Below are positions 15,306-24,330 of a stretch of DNA of 64,000 nucleotides, one piece after another. Origin of the DNA: Phytopseudomonas daroniae (GTDB lineage: Bacteria > Pseudomonadota > Gammaproteobacteria > Pseudomonadales > Pseudomonadaceae); the NCBI RefSeq assembly GCF_004327285.1, contig NZ_QJUI01000014.1, forward strand, positions 1-64,000. The letters run 5' to 3'. The notes beneath the pieces were generated by a model. That model saw only the letters and a program-made list of their open reading frames with translations. It was not told where the DNA came from and searched no databases. Made by a program: the position numbers and the translations under genes. Every line of letters starts with the position of its first letter. Positions within the stretch are counted from its first letter, which is position 1.

Positions 15306-16988
15306 CTAATCGCGCAGCTCACGCCGCAGGATCTTGCCTACCGGTGTCATTGGCAGCGAATCCCGGAAGACGATGTGCCGCGGTACCTTGTAGCCCGTGA
15401 AGTTGTCCTTGCAGTAAGCCTTCAACTCTTCGGCCGTGAGGCTATTGTCGCGCTTGACCACGAACAGCTTGACCGCCTCCCCGGACTTTTCATCGGGTAC
15501 GCCGATGGCCGCGCAACTGGCAACCTTGCTATGGGCCATCACCACATCCTCGATCTCGTTGGGGTACACATTGAAGCCGGAGACGATGATCATGTCCTTC
15601 TTGCGGTCGACGATGTGCACGAAGCCATCCTCGTCGATCACCGCGATATCGCCGGACTTGAACCAGCCTTCGGCATCCAGCACCTCGGCGGTGGCGTCCG
15701 CTCGATTCCAGTAGCCCTTCATCACCTGCGGGCCTTTGATGCATAGCTCGCCCCGCTCGCCCAGCGGCAGTTCGTTGCCGTCGTCATCGATGATCTTGAA
15801 GGTGGTTGCCGGCACCGGAATGCCCACAGTGCCCAGCCGCGCATACTCGCCGTAGGGGTTGGCGCTGGCTATCGGCGAGGTCTCGGTGAGGCCGTAGCCT
15901 TCGACCACCGTACAACCCGTCAGGCTCTGCCAGCGTTCGGCAGTGGCCTTGACCAGGGCGGTGCCGCCCGAATTGGTGACCTTGAGGTGGCTGAAGTCGA
16001 GTTTCCTGAAGTCTGGATGATCCATCAACGCCACGAACAGGGTGTTGAGCCCCAACAGCGCGGAGAACTCCCATTTGCCCAGTTCCTTGATGAAACCGGG
16101 GATATCGCGCGGGTTGGTGATCAGCACGTTGTGGTTGCCATTGACCATCATGCACATGCAATTCACGGTGAAGGCATAGATGTGATAGAGCGGCAGCGGC
16201 GCGATCATCACCTCCTGGCCGCGCTTCATCAGCGGAATGCCGTCGGGGCCGTGCTGGGACATGCAGGCGTCGGCCTGCAGCATGTTGGCGATCAGGTTGC
16301 CGTGGGTGAGCATGGTGCCCTTGGCTACGCCGGTGGTACCGCCGGTGTATTGCAGCACGGCAATATCGTCCTGCGCGGCGGTGACCGCACGGGCCGACAG
16401 GCTGGCGCCTTTGCGCAGCACCTGCTTGAACGACAGCGCCTGGGGCAGATGATAGTCGGGCACCATCTTCTTGACCTTCTTCACCAGGGTATTGACCAGC
16501 CAGCCCTTGAGCGTGGGCAGCATGTCACCCATGCGCGCTTCGATCAGGTAGTCGATATCGCTGTCGGGCAGCACTTCCTGCACCAGCTTGCCGAACATGT
16601 TCAGGTACACCAGCGCGCGCACCCCGGCATCCTTGAACTGATGACGCATCTCGCGGGCGGTATACAGCGGGTTGGTGTTGACCACGATCAGGCCGGCGCG
16701 CAGTGCACCGAACACCGCGATGGGGTACTGCAGTACGTTGGGCATCTGCACGGCGATGCGGTCGCCGGGTTTGAGATCGGTGTGCTGCTGCAGGTAGGCG
16801 GCGAACGCGCCGGAAAGCTCATCCAGCTCTCCGTAGCTCAGCGTTCTGCCCAGGTTGCTGAAGGCGGGCCGATCCGCAAAGGTCTTGCAGGAGCGTTCGA
16901 ACACTTCGACCACCGACTGGTAGGCGCTCATGTCGATATCGTTGGGCACGCCAGCGGCGCGTTTGTCGTTCCAGAAATCAGGTTGCAT
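15306..16988 (-). CDS. fadD2: Long-chain fatty acid-CoA ligase FadD2
   Basis: A 560-residue paralogue of FadD1 with the same AMP-binding core (YTGGTTGVAKG near 214), GYGLTETSP and DGWFKSGDI. The two arose by tandem duplication and are both kept in pseudomonads (PA3299/PA3300 order). ATG at 16988 is chosen because GAGGA lies 8 nt upstream. The bases between, AACAACAA, match the Hfq/Crc catabolite-repression motif exactly, so translation may be repressed on preferred carbon sources. The gene ends within a short interspersed repeat. Confidence 0.95.
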   Translation of the reverse strand: MQPDFWNDKRAAGVPNDIDMSAYQSVVEVFERSCKTFADRPAFSNLGRTLSYGELDELSGAFAAYLQQHTDLKPGDRIAVQMPNVLQYPIAVFGALRAGLIVVNTNPLYTAREMRHQFKDAGVRALVYLNMFGKLVQEVLPDSDIDYLIEARMGDMLPTLKGWLVNTLVKKVKKMVPDYHLPQALSFKQVLRKGASLSARAVTAAQDDIAVLQYTGGTTGVAKGTMLTHGNLIANMLQADACMSQHGPDGIPLMKRGQEVMIAPLPLYHIYAFTVNCMCMMVNGNHNVLITNPRDIPGFIKELGKWEFSALLGLNTLFVALMDHPDFRKLDFSHLKVTNSGGTALVKATAERWQSLTGCTVVEGYGLTETSPIASANPYGEYARLGTVGIPVPATTFKIIDDDGNELPLGERGELCIKGPQVMKGYWNRADATAEVLDAEGWFKSGDIAVIDEDGFVHIVDRKKDMIIVSGFNVYPNEIEDVVMAHSKVASCAAIGVPDEKSGEAVKLFVVKRDNSLTAEELKAYCKDNFTGYKVPRHIVFRDSLPMTPVGKILRRELRD

Positions 16989-16995
16989 TGTTGTT
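16988..16995 (-). promoter_or_regulatory. Candidate Hfq/Crc A-rich motif at the fadD2 start
   Basis: The minus-strand mRNA reads AACAACAA ending on the A of the start codon, a perfect AANAANAA motif between the Shine-Dalgarno and AUG. In Pseudomonas, Hfq with Crc binds such sites to block translation of secondary carbon-source genes. Site only; not tested. Confidence 0.45.
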
Positions 16996-17143
16996 GTCCT
17001 CATTTCCCTGAATATCCGTTGAGCCTCAAGGCTCCAGTGAACTTAGCAGCCGACCACCTGCTCGCAAACCTACAATCAATACCGTGAATTTCAGCCCCTG
17101 CGCGGTCTACAATGCGCGGCATACGCAGGCTCAAGGAATTGCC

Positions 17144-18106
17144 ATGCAGCACCGCACCTTTTGGCTCGACAGCAGTGATGACGTCCCCCTGTACGTCAAC
17201 CACTGGCATGCCGAGCGTGCCCCCCGGGCGGTGCTGATGCTCGCTCACGGCATGGCCGAGCACAGCGGCCGCTACGCCCGCCTGGCCGAAGCGTTGGTAG
17301 CGGCTGGTTTCGACCTCTACGCCCACGATCAACGCGGCCATGGGCAGACGGCGCAACACGGCAGCCTTGGCCATTACGCTGATCGGGAGGGTTGGGCACG
17401 GGTGGTAGGCGATCTCTCGACGCTCAATCACCACATCCGTCAGCAATGGCCACAGGCACCGATCTTTCTGTTCGGCCACAGCATGGGTAGCTTCATCACC
17501 ATGGCCTACCTGATGCGCCACAGCAGCAGCGTGCAGGGCGCGGTTCTGTCCGGCTCCAACTATCAGCCATTGCGGGTTTACCAGGCTGCCACGCTGATCG
17601 CCCGCTTCGAGCGCTGGCGCCAGGGTGCGAATGGCCGCAGTGGGCTGATCGACTGGCTGTCGTTCGGCACCTTCAACAAGGCCTTCAAACCTGCCCGTAC
17701 CGCCTTCGACTGGCTCAGCCGTGACGCGACAGAGGTCGACCGCTACATCGCCGACCCACTGTGCGGATTTCGCTGCAGCAACCAGTTATGGCTCGATTTG
17801 CTCGAAGGCCTGCAACAGATCACCCCGACCGCCCGCCTGAAGCAGATCGATCCGTACTTGCCCGTGCTGATCATCGGGGGCGACCATGACCCGATGAGCC
17901 AGGGCCAGCGCCTGCAACACCTGGCCGACGCCCTGAGCCGTTCAGGGCATACCCGCACGACACTCAAACGTTACCCCCAGGCCCGTCACGAACTGCTCAA
18001 CGAGCTGAACCGTGACGAGGTCACCCGCGACCTGATCGACTGGCTGGAACAGGCACTGGAGCAGCCCCGCCAGCGACCATCACTTCCTCAGGAACCCAAT
18101 CCATGA
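17144..18106 (+). CDS. Alpha/beta hydrolase, monoacylglycerol lipase/lysophospholipase type
   Basis: A 320-residue serine hydrolase. The nucleophile Ser113 sits in GHSMGS (111-116), an oxyanion region in LAHGMAEHSGRY, Asp in GGDHDPMS and His in ARHELLNE. The ATG at 17144 follows AAGGA; a GTG at 17084 is less likely. It overlaps phaJ by four bases. In P. aeruginosa the same gene (PA3301) sits between fadD2 and phaJ1, so it probably releases fatty acids from glycerides or lysolipids for activation. No signal peptide, so it is likely cytoplasmic. Confidence 0.9.
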   Translation: MQHRTFWLDSSDDVPLYVNHWHAERAPRAVLMLAHGMAEHSGRYARLAEALVAAGFDLYAHDQRGHGQTAQHGSLGHYADREGWARVVGDLSTLNHHIRQQWPQAPIFLFGHSMGSFITMAYLMRHSSSVQGAVLSGSNYQPLRVYQAATLIARFERWRQGANGRSGLIDWLSFGTFNKAFKPARTAFDWLSRDATEVDRYIADPLCGFRCSNQLWLDLLEGLQQITPTARLKQIDPYLPVLIIGGDHDPMSQGQRLQHLADALSRSGHTRTTLKRYPQARHELLNELNRDEVTRDLIDWLEQALEQPRQRPSLPQEPNP

Positions 18107-18573
18107 CACAAAGCAGCAACACGCCCTACGACAGTCTCGAAGTCGGCCAGACCGCCACCTACAGCAAAACCGTGGAAGAACGCGACATCCTGCTGTTCGC
18201 CGCCGTCTCCGGCGACCATAACCCGGTGCATCTGGATGCCGAGTATGCGGCCACCACCATGTTCCGCGAGCGCATTGCCCACGGTATGTTCAGCGGTGCG
18301 CTGATCAGTGCGGCGGTGGCCTGCACCCTCCCCGGCCCAGGCACCATCTACGTGGGCCAGCAGATGAGCTTCCAGAAACCGGTCAAACTCGGTGACACGC
18401 TCACCGTACGCCTGGAAATCCTCGAGAAACTGCCGAAATTCCGCGTGCGCATCGCCACCCGTGTGTTCAACCAGAACGACGAGCTGGTGGTAGACGGCGA
18501 AGCGGAAATCATCGCGCCGCGCAAGGCGCTGACCGTCGAACTGGCTACCCTGCCGCCGATCGGCATCGGCTGA
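18103..18573 (+). CDS. phaJ: (R)-specific enoyl-CoA hydratase PhaJ
   Basis: A 156-residue MaoC-fold hydratase turning trans-2-enoyl-CoA into (R)-3-hydroxyacyl-CoA, which feeds beta-oxidation intermediates into polyhydroxyalkanoate. The hydratase motif SGDHNPVHLD carries the catalytic Asp38 and His43. The rest (ERIAHGMFSGALIS, VGQQMSFQKPVKLGDTLTV) is typical. It is equivalent by position to P. aeruginosa PhaJ1. Its ATG overlaps the hydrolase stop, so the two are translated together. Confidence 0.92.
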   Translation: MTQSSNTPYDSLEVGQTATYSKTVEERDILLFAAVSGDHNPVHLDAEYAATTMFRERIAHGMFSGALISAAVACTLPGPGTIYVGQQMSFQKPVKLGDTLTVRLEILEKLPKFRVRIATRVFNQNDELVVDGEAEIIAPRKALTVELATLPPIGIG

Positions 18574-18638
18574 TGCCCTCGCGAGCGCAGACCTCCAGGT
18601 CTGCGCCCCCTCTCCCCTGACTTCCCCTGGAGCACCCC

Positions 18639-19145
18639 ATGTCCCTGTCCATGTACAACATCTCGATTCCGGTCTTCACTCGCCAGCTGAACAATCTGTC
18701 GACCATCCTCGGTATCGCTGCGGCCAACGCCGAAACCCGCAAGATCGAGCAGAGCGTCTTTCTCAACGCACGCCTGGCAGCGGACATGTTCCCGCTCAGC
18801 CGCCAGGTGCAGATCGCTTGCGATACCGCGAAAACCGGCGCCGCCCTGCTGGCAGGCGTCGAAGCACCGAGCTACGCCGATGACGAAACCAGCATCGCCG
18901 AATTGCAGGCGCGCATCGCCAAGACCCTGAGCTTCCTGCAGGGCATCAGCACCGCGCAGCTCGATGGCAGTGAAGATCGCACCGTGACGCTCAAGCGTCG
19001 TGACAAGGAAACCCACTTCCTGGGGCTGGCCTTTCTGCTCGATCACGTATTGCCGAACTTCTATTTCCACCTGACGACCACCTACGCCATCCTGCGCCAC
19101 AATGGTGTCGGGATCGGCAAGCGCGACTTCCTCGGCACCCGCTGA
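18639..19145 (+). CDS. DUF1993 family protein
   Basis: A 168-residue all-helical protein beginning MSLSMYNISIPVFTRQLNNL and containing PLSRQVQIACDTAK and a C-terminal HFLGLAFLLDHVLPNFYFH. This is the DUF1993 pattern, distantly of the DinB-like four-helix type. Function unknown. It lies 65 bp after phaJ in the same direction, as in P. aeruginosa (PA3303), and CTGGAG precedes the start. Confidence 0.88.
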   Translation: MSLSMYNISIPVFTRQLNNLSTILGIAAANAETRKIEQSVFLNARLAADMFPLSRQVQIACDTAKTGAALLAGVEAPSYADDETSIAELQARIAKTLSFLQGISTAQLDGSEDRTVTLKRRDKETHFLGLAFLLDHVLPNFYFHLTTTYAILRHNGVGIGKRDFLGTR

Positions 19146-19202
19146 GAACCTGCTCGAGATTTTTGTAAGGGCATTGATGGACTGCTGCTGGCCGTCCCAC
19201 CC

Positions 19203-19291
19203 GCAGGGTGGATCGGGGCGCGTAGCTGACGCTCTTTTCATCCGCCACTCTAGTCCGCCATGGCGGACAAAAAGAGCGTTGTCCACCCTAC
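19203..19291 (-). repeat. Family A MITE-like repeat, copy 3
   Basis: Inverted relative to copy 1. It ends GCGTTGTCCACCCTAC on the right; the left end, GCAGGGTGGATC, is diverged. The centre holds a GTCCGCCATGGCGGAC palindrome not seen in copies 1 and 2. Confidence 0.65.
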
Positions 19292-19343
19292 GTCCGCTCC
19301 CGCCACCTTGCAGGCAAAAACGTCTTGAGTCGCCCGTAACCTG

Positions 19344-19373
19344 TTGGTGCATGCCCAGACGGCATCGCACCAA
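19344..19373. promoter_or_regulatory. Extended palindrome upstream of codB, activator-site candidate
   Basis: TTGGTGCATGCC (19344-19355) is inverted in GGCAT plus GCACCAA (19361-19373, one extra base), with CAGAC as centre. It lies about 115 bp upstream of the sigma-54 -24 element, a normal enhancer distance. It could bind NtrC (half-sites GGTGC/GCACC) or the PucR-type regulator encoded in the operon. Confidence 0.45.
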
Positions 19374-19486
19374 GACAGGTCAAATCTGGTTATCTTCAAC
19401 AAAAATAATCGGCAGAAGCGCTGAAAATCCGCATTTCATTGTGCGCATTGCACAACCCGCACTGTACGACCCGCCAAACCCATCAC

Positions 19487-19503
19487 TTGGCACGTCACCT
19501 GCT
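19487..19503 (+). promoter_or_regulatory. Sigma-54 promoter of the cod operon
   Basis: TTGGCACGTCACCTGCT has the GG of the -24 element and the GC of the -12 element exactly 10 bp apart, with TTGGCACG matching the consensus fully. It lies 38 bp upstream of the codB start. Sigma-54 control fits nitrogen scavenging from cytosine. Confidence 0.7.
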
Positions 19504-19540
19504 ATAGCCATGCCTTCCCTCACCCCCGTGGAGCTAGGCC

Positions 19541-20812
19541 ATGACGCATCCCACCACCGACAGTGACTACCCCCTGAGCGAGGTTCCGGCAGGCGCCCGC
19601 AAGGGTCTGTTCTCCACCTCGATCATGTTGTTCTCCTTCACTTTCTTCACCGCCACCATGTTCGCGGGCGGCAAGATCGGCATGGCCTTCGACTTCACCA
19701 CCCTGATCTGGGCGGCCGTCATCGGCAACCTGCTGCTCGGCCTGTATGCCGCGGTACTGGGTTTGATCGCCTGCCGCAGCGGCCTGAACTCGGTGCTGAT
19801 GGGTCGTTTCTGCTTTGGCGAGGCCGGCAGCAAGCTGTCAGACATACTGCTGGGCTTTACCCAGATCGGCTGGTACGCCTGGGGCACGGCGACCGTCGCC
19901 ATCGTGCTGGTGAAAATCCTCGGCCTGCCGGAAGGCCTGACCACCGCGCTGATGGTGCTGTTCGGCTTCGCTTTCTGCATCACCGCGTTCATCGGCTACA
20001 AGGGCCTGGACATCCTTTCGCGGATTTCCGTACCGGCCATGCTCGCCCTGCTGATCTGCTCGCTGTGGATCGCCACCGATGACATTGGCGGCCTCAGCGC
20101 GCTGCTGGCCATCGAACCGACCCAGAGCATGACCCTCAGCGTCGCCATCACCATGGTCTTCGGCACCTTCGTCAGCGGCGCCACCCAGGCCACCAACTGG
20201 ACACGCTTCGCCCGCACCGGCCGTATCGCGATGATCGCCAGCATGGTCGGATTCTTTCTCGGTAACGGCCTGATGATCGTTGCCGGTGCCTATGGCGCTA
20301 TCGTCTACCAACAGCCGGATGTCGTCGAAGTGCTGGTGCTGCAGGGCCTGTCCATGGCGGCGGTGATTATGCTGTTCCTCAACCTGTGGACGACTCAGGA
20401 CAACACCATCTACAACTTCGCCGCCGCCGGCTGCAACCTGCTGCGCACCGGGCGCCGCAAGACGGTCACCGTGGTTGGCGCCGGCATCGGCACCTTGCTG
20501 GCCATCGGCGGCATGTACGAGCTGCTGATCCCCTTCCTGATCCTGCTCGGCTCGATCATCCCGCCGATTGGCGGGGTGATCATGGCGGACTACTTCTACG
20601 GTCATAAGGGCCGCTACCCGCTGCTCGCCGACACGCGCCTGCCCGCCTTCAACTGGGTCGGCCTGGGTGCCTATACCGTCGGTGCGCTGTGCGCCTACTT
20701 CTCGCCCTGGGTCGCGCCCCTGGTCGGTATCGCCGTCGCTGGACTGGTGTACGTCAGCCTGTTCGAAGCGAAGAAAGTGTTCGCCGCTCGCGGCCTGGTC
20801 GCCGACGCATGA
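19541..20812 (+). CDS. codB: Cytosine permease
   Basis: A 423-residue nucleobase:cation symporter-1 family protein with about 12 membrane segments. It begins YPLSEVPAGARKGLFSTSIM, and has GTFVSGATQATNWTRFA mid-protein and IIPPIGGVIMADYF in the substrate-path region. It imports cytosine across the inner membrane. It is the first gene of the cod operon and overlaps the regulator gene by four bases. Confidence 0.92.
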   Translation: MTHPTTDSDYPLSEVPAGARKGLFSTSIMLFSFTFFTATMFAGGKIGMAFDFTTLIWAAVIGNLLLGLYAAVLGLIACRSGLNSVLMGRFCFGEAGSKLSDILLGFTQIGWYAWGTATVAIVLVKILGLPEGLTTALMVLFGFAFCITAFIGYKGLDILSRISVPAMLALLICSLWIATDDIGGLSALLAIEPTQSMTLSVAITMVFGTFVSGATQATNWTRFARTGRIAMIASMVGFFLGNGLMIVAGAYGAIVYQQPDVVEVLVLQGLSMAAVIMLFLNLWTTQDNTIYNFAAAGCNLLRTGRRKTVTVVGAGIGTLLAIGGMYELLIPFLILLGSIIPPIGGVIMADYFYGHKGRYPLLADTRLPAFNWVGLGAYTVGALCAYFSPWVAPLVGIAVAGLVYVSLFEAKKVFAARGLVADA

Positions 20813-22050
20813 GCCTGAGCGTCGCCGATGTACTGGCCCTGCCCGGCCTGCATGACCTGCGCCTGCGCGCGGCTCAGGCGGCGCTGGGCAACCCGGTGCG
20901 CTGGCCATACGTGGCCGAGAATGCGGATATCGCCGATTGGGTGATGGGTGGCGAACTGGTCTTCGTCACCGGGATCAACCATCCCCGCGATGAGGCCAAC
21001 CTGCTGCTTCTGGTACGCCAGGCGGTCGAACGCGCCACTGCCGGCCTGGTGATTCTCACCGGTGCCGAGTACATCCAGAGCATCCCGGCAACGGTGCTGG
21101 CCGAAGCGGAGCGCCTCGGCCTGCCGCTGCTGGAGCAGCCCTATCAGTTGAAGATGGTGGTGGTGACCCAGGCCATCGGTACCGCCCTGGTACAGCAACA
21201 GATGCTCGGCAGTTCGCGCCAGCATGTGCTGGAGCAGTTGCTGGAAGGCGATTACCAGTCGCTCGACATCCTCCTGCAGCGTGCCGCCAGCCTCGACCTG
21301 CCCCTCGACGTACCGCGCCAGATCGCTCTGCTGCGCCTGCAGAACAGCGAGCGACTGTTCGACGGTGAGGCGGCCAACAGCGGCGAACGCCTGCTGCGCG
21401 ACAACCGTCAGTGCCTGCAGCAACGCCTCGAGCAATGCCTGCAGCAACTCGGCGACGCACTGCCGCTGATCAGCCAGGGCGAACACTGGATCGCCCTGCT
21501 GCCGTGCACGAACAATCAGGACGAACAACGCAACCGCCGGCTGCTGATGGAGCTACTCGGCGAACTGGACGAGCGTCTGCAGCCCCAGCGCCTGGTTCTC
21601 GGTCTCAGTACCGGCAATCATTATCCGGAGCGCCTGGCCCGCGCCCTGGGCCAGGCCCGCCAGGCGCTGGTTGCCGCACAGGCCTTTCCCGAGCGGCTGG
21701 GGCTGTGCAGCTTCAACGAACTGGGGGTGATCGAGCTGCTCGCCGCCATCCGCGACCGCAGCCTGCTCGAGCGCTTCGTCGAACGTACGCTGGGGCCGTT
21801 GATCGGCGATGACTCGCGTCATGAACCGGTGCTCATGCCCACCCTGGAAGCCTGGTTCTTCGAGAACGCCAACATGGCCCTGGCCGCCCAACGCCTGGGC
21901 GTGCACCGCAACACCCTGAGCTACCGTGTACAGCGTATCGAAGCGCTGACCGGCTGCTCCTTCGATGATCCTCACGACCGGCTCAATATCAGCATTGCCC
22001 TGCTGATCCGCCGCCTGTCGTCTCATAGCCTGCCAAGGAGTACCCCATGA
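20809..22050 (+). CDS. PucR-family transcriptional regulator of cytosine use
   Basis: A 413-residue regulator with three parts. An N-terminal PucR sensor domain (about 1-120) includes NADIADWVMGGELVFVTG. A middle CdaR-like GGDEF-derived domain follows. The C-terminal HTH_30 domain (about 350-405) includes NMALAAQRLGVHRNTLSYRV. Its start overlaps codB (ATGA) and its stop overlaps codA (ATGA), so it is made in step with transporter and enzyme, an arrangement that suggests feed-forward control by cytosine or a product. The ligand is inferred from context only. Confidence 0.88.
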   Translation: MSLSVADVLALPGLHDLRLRAAQAALGNPVRWPYVAENADIADWVMGGELVFVTGINHPRDEANLLLLVRQAVERATAGLVILTGAEYIQSIPATVLAEAERLGLPLLEQPYQLKMVVVTQAIGTALVQQQMLGSSRQHVLEQLLEGDYQSLDILLQRAASLDLPLDVPRQIALLRLQNSERLFDGEAANSGERLLRDNRQCLQQRLEQCLQQLGDALPLISQGEHWIALLPCTNNQDEQRNRRLLMELLGELDERLQPQRLVLGLSTGNHYPERLARALGQARQALVAAQAFPERLGLCSFNELGVIELLAAIRDRSLLERFVERTLGPLIGDDSRHEPVLMPTLEAWFFENANMALAAQRLGVHRNTLSYRVQRIEALTGCSFDDPHDRLNISIALLIRRLSSHSLPRSTP

Positions 22051-23282
22051 ACATCGTCAACGCCCGCCTGCGTGGCCGCGAAGGCCTTTACCGTATCGCC
22101 CTGGACGGCCCGAAGATCGCCGCCATCGCTGCACAGCCGGACACCCTCAGCGCCAGCACAGGTGATCTGGACGCCGCCGGCAACCTGGTGGTGCCGCCCT
22201 TCGTCGAGCCGCACATCCACCTCGACGCCACGCTGACCGCCGGCGAGCCGGCCTGGAACATGAGCGGCACGCTGTTCGAAGGCATCGAGCGCTGGGCCGA
22301 GCGCAAGGCCCTGGTCACCTTTGATGACACCAAGACCCGGGCGAAGAAGACCATCGACATGCTGGTCGACCACGGCATCCAGCACGTACGCACCCACGTT
22401 GACGTCACCGACCCGACCCTGGCCGCGCTGAAGGCGATGCTCGAAGTCCGTGAAGAAACCCGTCACCTGATCGACCTGCAGATCGTCGCCTTTCCCCAGG
22501 AGGGCATCGAGTCCTACGCCAATGGTCGCGCGCTCATGGAGCGGGCCGTGGAGCTGGGCGCCGATGTGGTCGGCGGCATTCCGCACTTCGAGAACACCCG
22601 CGATCAGGGCGTCAGCTCGATCAAGTTCCTGATGGATCTGGCCGAACGCAGCGGCTGCCTGGTCGACGTGCACTGCGATGAAACCGATGACCCGCAGTCG
22701 CGCTTTCTCGAAGTGCTGGCCGAAGAAGCTCGCGTACGCGGCATGGGCGAACGCGTCACCGCCAGCCACACCGTGGCCATGGGTTCCTACGACAACGCAT
22801 ATTGTTCGAAGCTGTTCCGTTTGCTGAAGATGTCGAAGATCAACTTCGTCTCCTGCCCCACCGAGAGCATCCACCTGCAGGGGCGCTTCGACAGCTACCC
22901 GAAACGCCGCGGCCTGACCCGTGTGGCGGAAATCGATCGTGCCGGCATGAACATCTGCTTCGGCCAGGATTCCATCGTCGACCCGTGGTATCCGCTGGGT
23001 AACGGCAACATCCTGCGCATCCTCGAAGCTGGCCTGCATATCTGCCACATGCTCGGCTACAGCGACCTGCAACGCAGCCTGGATCTGATCACCGACAACA
23101 GCGCACGCACCCTCAACCTGGGCGAACGTTATAGCCTGGAAGTGAACCGCCCGGCCAATCTGCTGATTCTCTCGGCGCCCGACGACTACGAGATGATCCG
23201 CACCCAGGGTTACGCGCTGGTATCGGTTCGTCACGGCGAAGTGCTGATGCGCAGAACCCCGGCAAGCGTGCAGCGCGGCTGA
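22047..23282 (+). CDS. codA: Cytosine deaminase
   Basis: A 411-residue amidohydrolase that deaminates cytosine to uracil and ammonia. Metal ligands are visible in EPHIHLDATL, in DVHCDETDD and in VTASHTVAMGSYD; GQDSIVDPWYPLGNG carries the catalytic Asp. It is the third gene of the overlapping codB-regulator-codA operon. The ammonia it releases explains nitrogen-linked sigma-54 control. Confidence 0.93.
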   Translation: MNIVNARLRGREGLYRIALDGPKIAAIAAQPDTLSASTGDLDAAGNLVVPPFVEPHIHLDATLTAGEPAWNMSGTLFEGIERWAERKALVTFDDTKTRAKKTIDMLVDHGIQHVRTHVDVTDPTLAALKAMLEVREETRHLIDLQIVAFPQEGIESYANGRALMERAVELGADVVGGIPHFENTRDQGVSSIKFLMDLAERSGCLVDVHCDETDDPQSRFLEVLAEEARVRGMGERVTASHTVAMGSYDNAYCSKLFRLLKMSKINFVSCPTESIHLQGRFDSYPKRRGLTRVAEIDRAGMNICFGQDSIVDPWYPLGNGNILRILEAGLHICHMLGYSDLQRSLDLITDNSARTLNLGERYSLEVNRPANLLILSAPDDYEMIRTQGYALVSVRHGEVLMRRTPASVQRG

Positions 23283-23359
23283 TCGGTTCGCAGCTCACGC
23301 AGGGAGCCAGCTCTTACATGCCGGCAGCTAGCGAACGACAATCGCCAGATGACACATTT

Positions 23360-23446
23360 GTAGGAGCCCCGCCCCGGGGCGAATCGTGGGCACATCGCGA
23401 TATCGGTGCTGCCTGAGCCATTCGCCGCGAGGCCGCGGCTCCTGCA
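23360..23446 (+). repeat. Family C palindromic repeat, copy 2
   Basis: Starts GTAGGAGCCCCGCCCCGG and ends GAGGCCGCGGCTCCTGCAG. It lies between codA and the convergent efflux operon. Confidence 0.6.
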
Positions 23447-23467
23447 GATTGAACGGCCTTGAACGCT

Positions 23468-24319
23468 TTACTCCACCCGTACGCTGGCGGTCATGCCGGC
23501 GCTCAGTTGAACGTTTTCCGGCACTGCATCGAGCTTGATGCGCACCGGGATACGCTGGGCCAGGCGCACCCAGTTGAAAGTCGGTTCGACATTGGCCAGC
23601 AACTGGCCGTCCGGGCTGGCGTTGCGGTCGGTGATGCCGCGGCTGATGCTTTCCACCTCGCCACGAATCTCCTGCTCGCCACCCATCAGCCAGACCTCGA
23701 CCGGTGCGCCGACCTGAATACGCGGCAGCTTGGTCTCCTCGAAATACGCCTGCACGTAGAACGATCCGGTATCGACCAGCGCCATCACCGACTGGCCGGC
23801 CGTCACGTAGTTGCCTTGGGCCAGCACCAGGTTGGTGACCTGGCCATCACGCGGCGCCCGCACTTCGCTGCGCGCCAGGTTGAGCTGGGCGATACGCAGG
23901 TCGGCCTGGGCCTCGCGGAATTCGCTACGCGCCATCTCGGCGCTGATCTGTGCGTTCTCGCGCAGCTCGGCGCTGATCGCCTGCGAGCCAAGGCGGGCGC
24001 GCCGGGAGGCTTCGTGCTCGCGCAGGCTGAGTTGCTGCTTGCGGATATCCACCACGGCCTGGGCCTTTTCCACCGCGGCCTGGTAACGGTCGCGGTCGAT
24101 GGTCATCAGCAGGTCGCCAGCCTCCACCTGCTGGTTATCGCGCACCTTGAGCTCGACCACCCAGCCCGATACGTCCGGCGCGATGGTCACCACGTCGGCC
24201 CGCACCCGGGCGTCGCGGGTCCAGGGCGTATACATGTAGTGCTGCCAGATCCAGGAGCCGGCGAGAATCGCCGCAACCACCATGGCCAGGGTAATGCCGA
24301 CGCGAATCGTCGAACGCAT
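23468..24319 (-). CDS. HlyD-family periplasmic adaptor, AaeA type
   Basis: A 283-residue membrane fusion protein. One N-terminal membrane anchor (about 6-24) is followed by the lipoyl-like half DVVTIAPDVSGWVVELKV, a helical hairpin (about 80-150), and the second half with APRDGQVTNLVLAQGNYV. GAGGAG precedes ATG 24319. With the DUF1656 and FUSC proteins upstream it forms an AaeXAB-like efflux system for aromatic acids or similar compounds. Confidence 0.9.
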   Translation of the reverse strand: MRSTIRVGITLAMVVAAILAGSWIWQHYMYTPWTRDARVRADVVTIAPDVSGWVVELKVRDNQQVEAGDLLMTIDRDRYQAAVEKAQAVVDIRKQQLSLREHEASRRARLGSQAISAELRENAQISAEMARSEFREAQADLRIAQLNLARSEVRAPRDGQVTNLVLAQGNYVTAGQSVMALVDTGSFYVQAYFEETKLPRIQVGAPVEVWLMGGEQEIRGEVESISRGITDRNASPDGQLLANVEPTFNWVRLAQRIPVRIKLDAVPENVQLSAGMTASVRVE

Positions 24320-24330
24320 GTTCTCTCTCC

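Larger units (their letters stand above)
19146..19540. other. cod operon upstream region
   Basis: 395 bp without a gene. It holds family A repeat copy 3 (19203-19291), an extended palindrome (19344-19373) and a near-consensus sigma-54 promoter (19487-19502) in front of codB. Confidence 0.6.
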
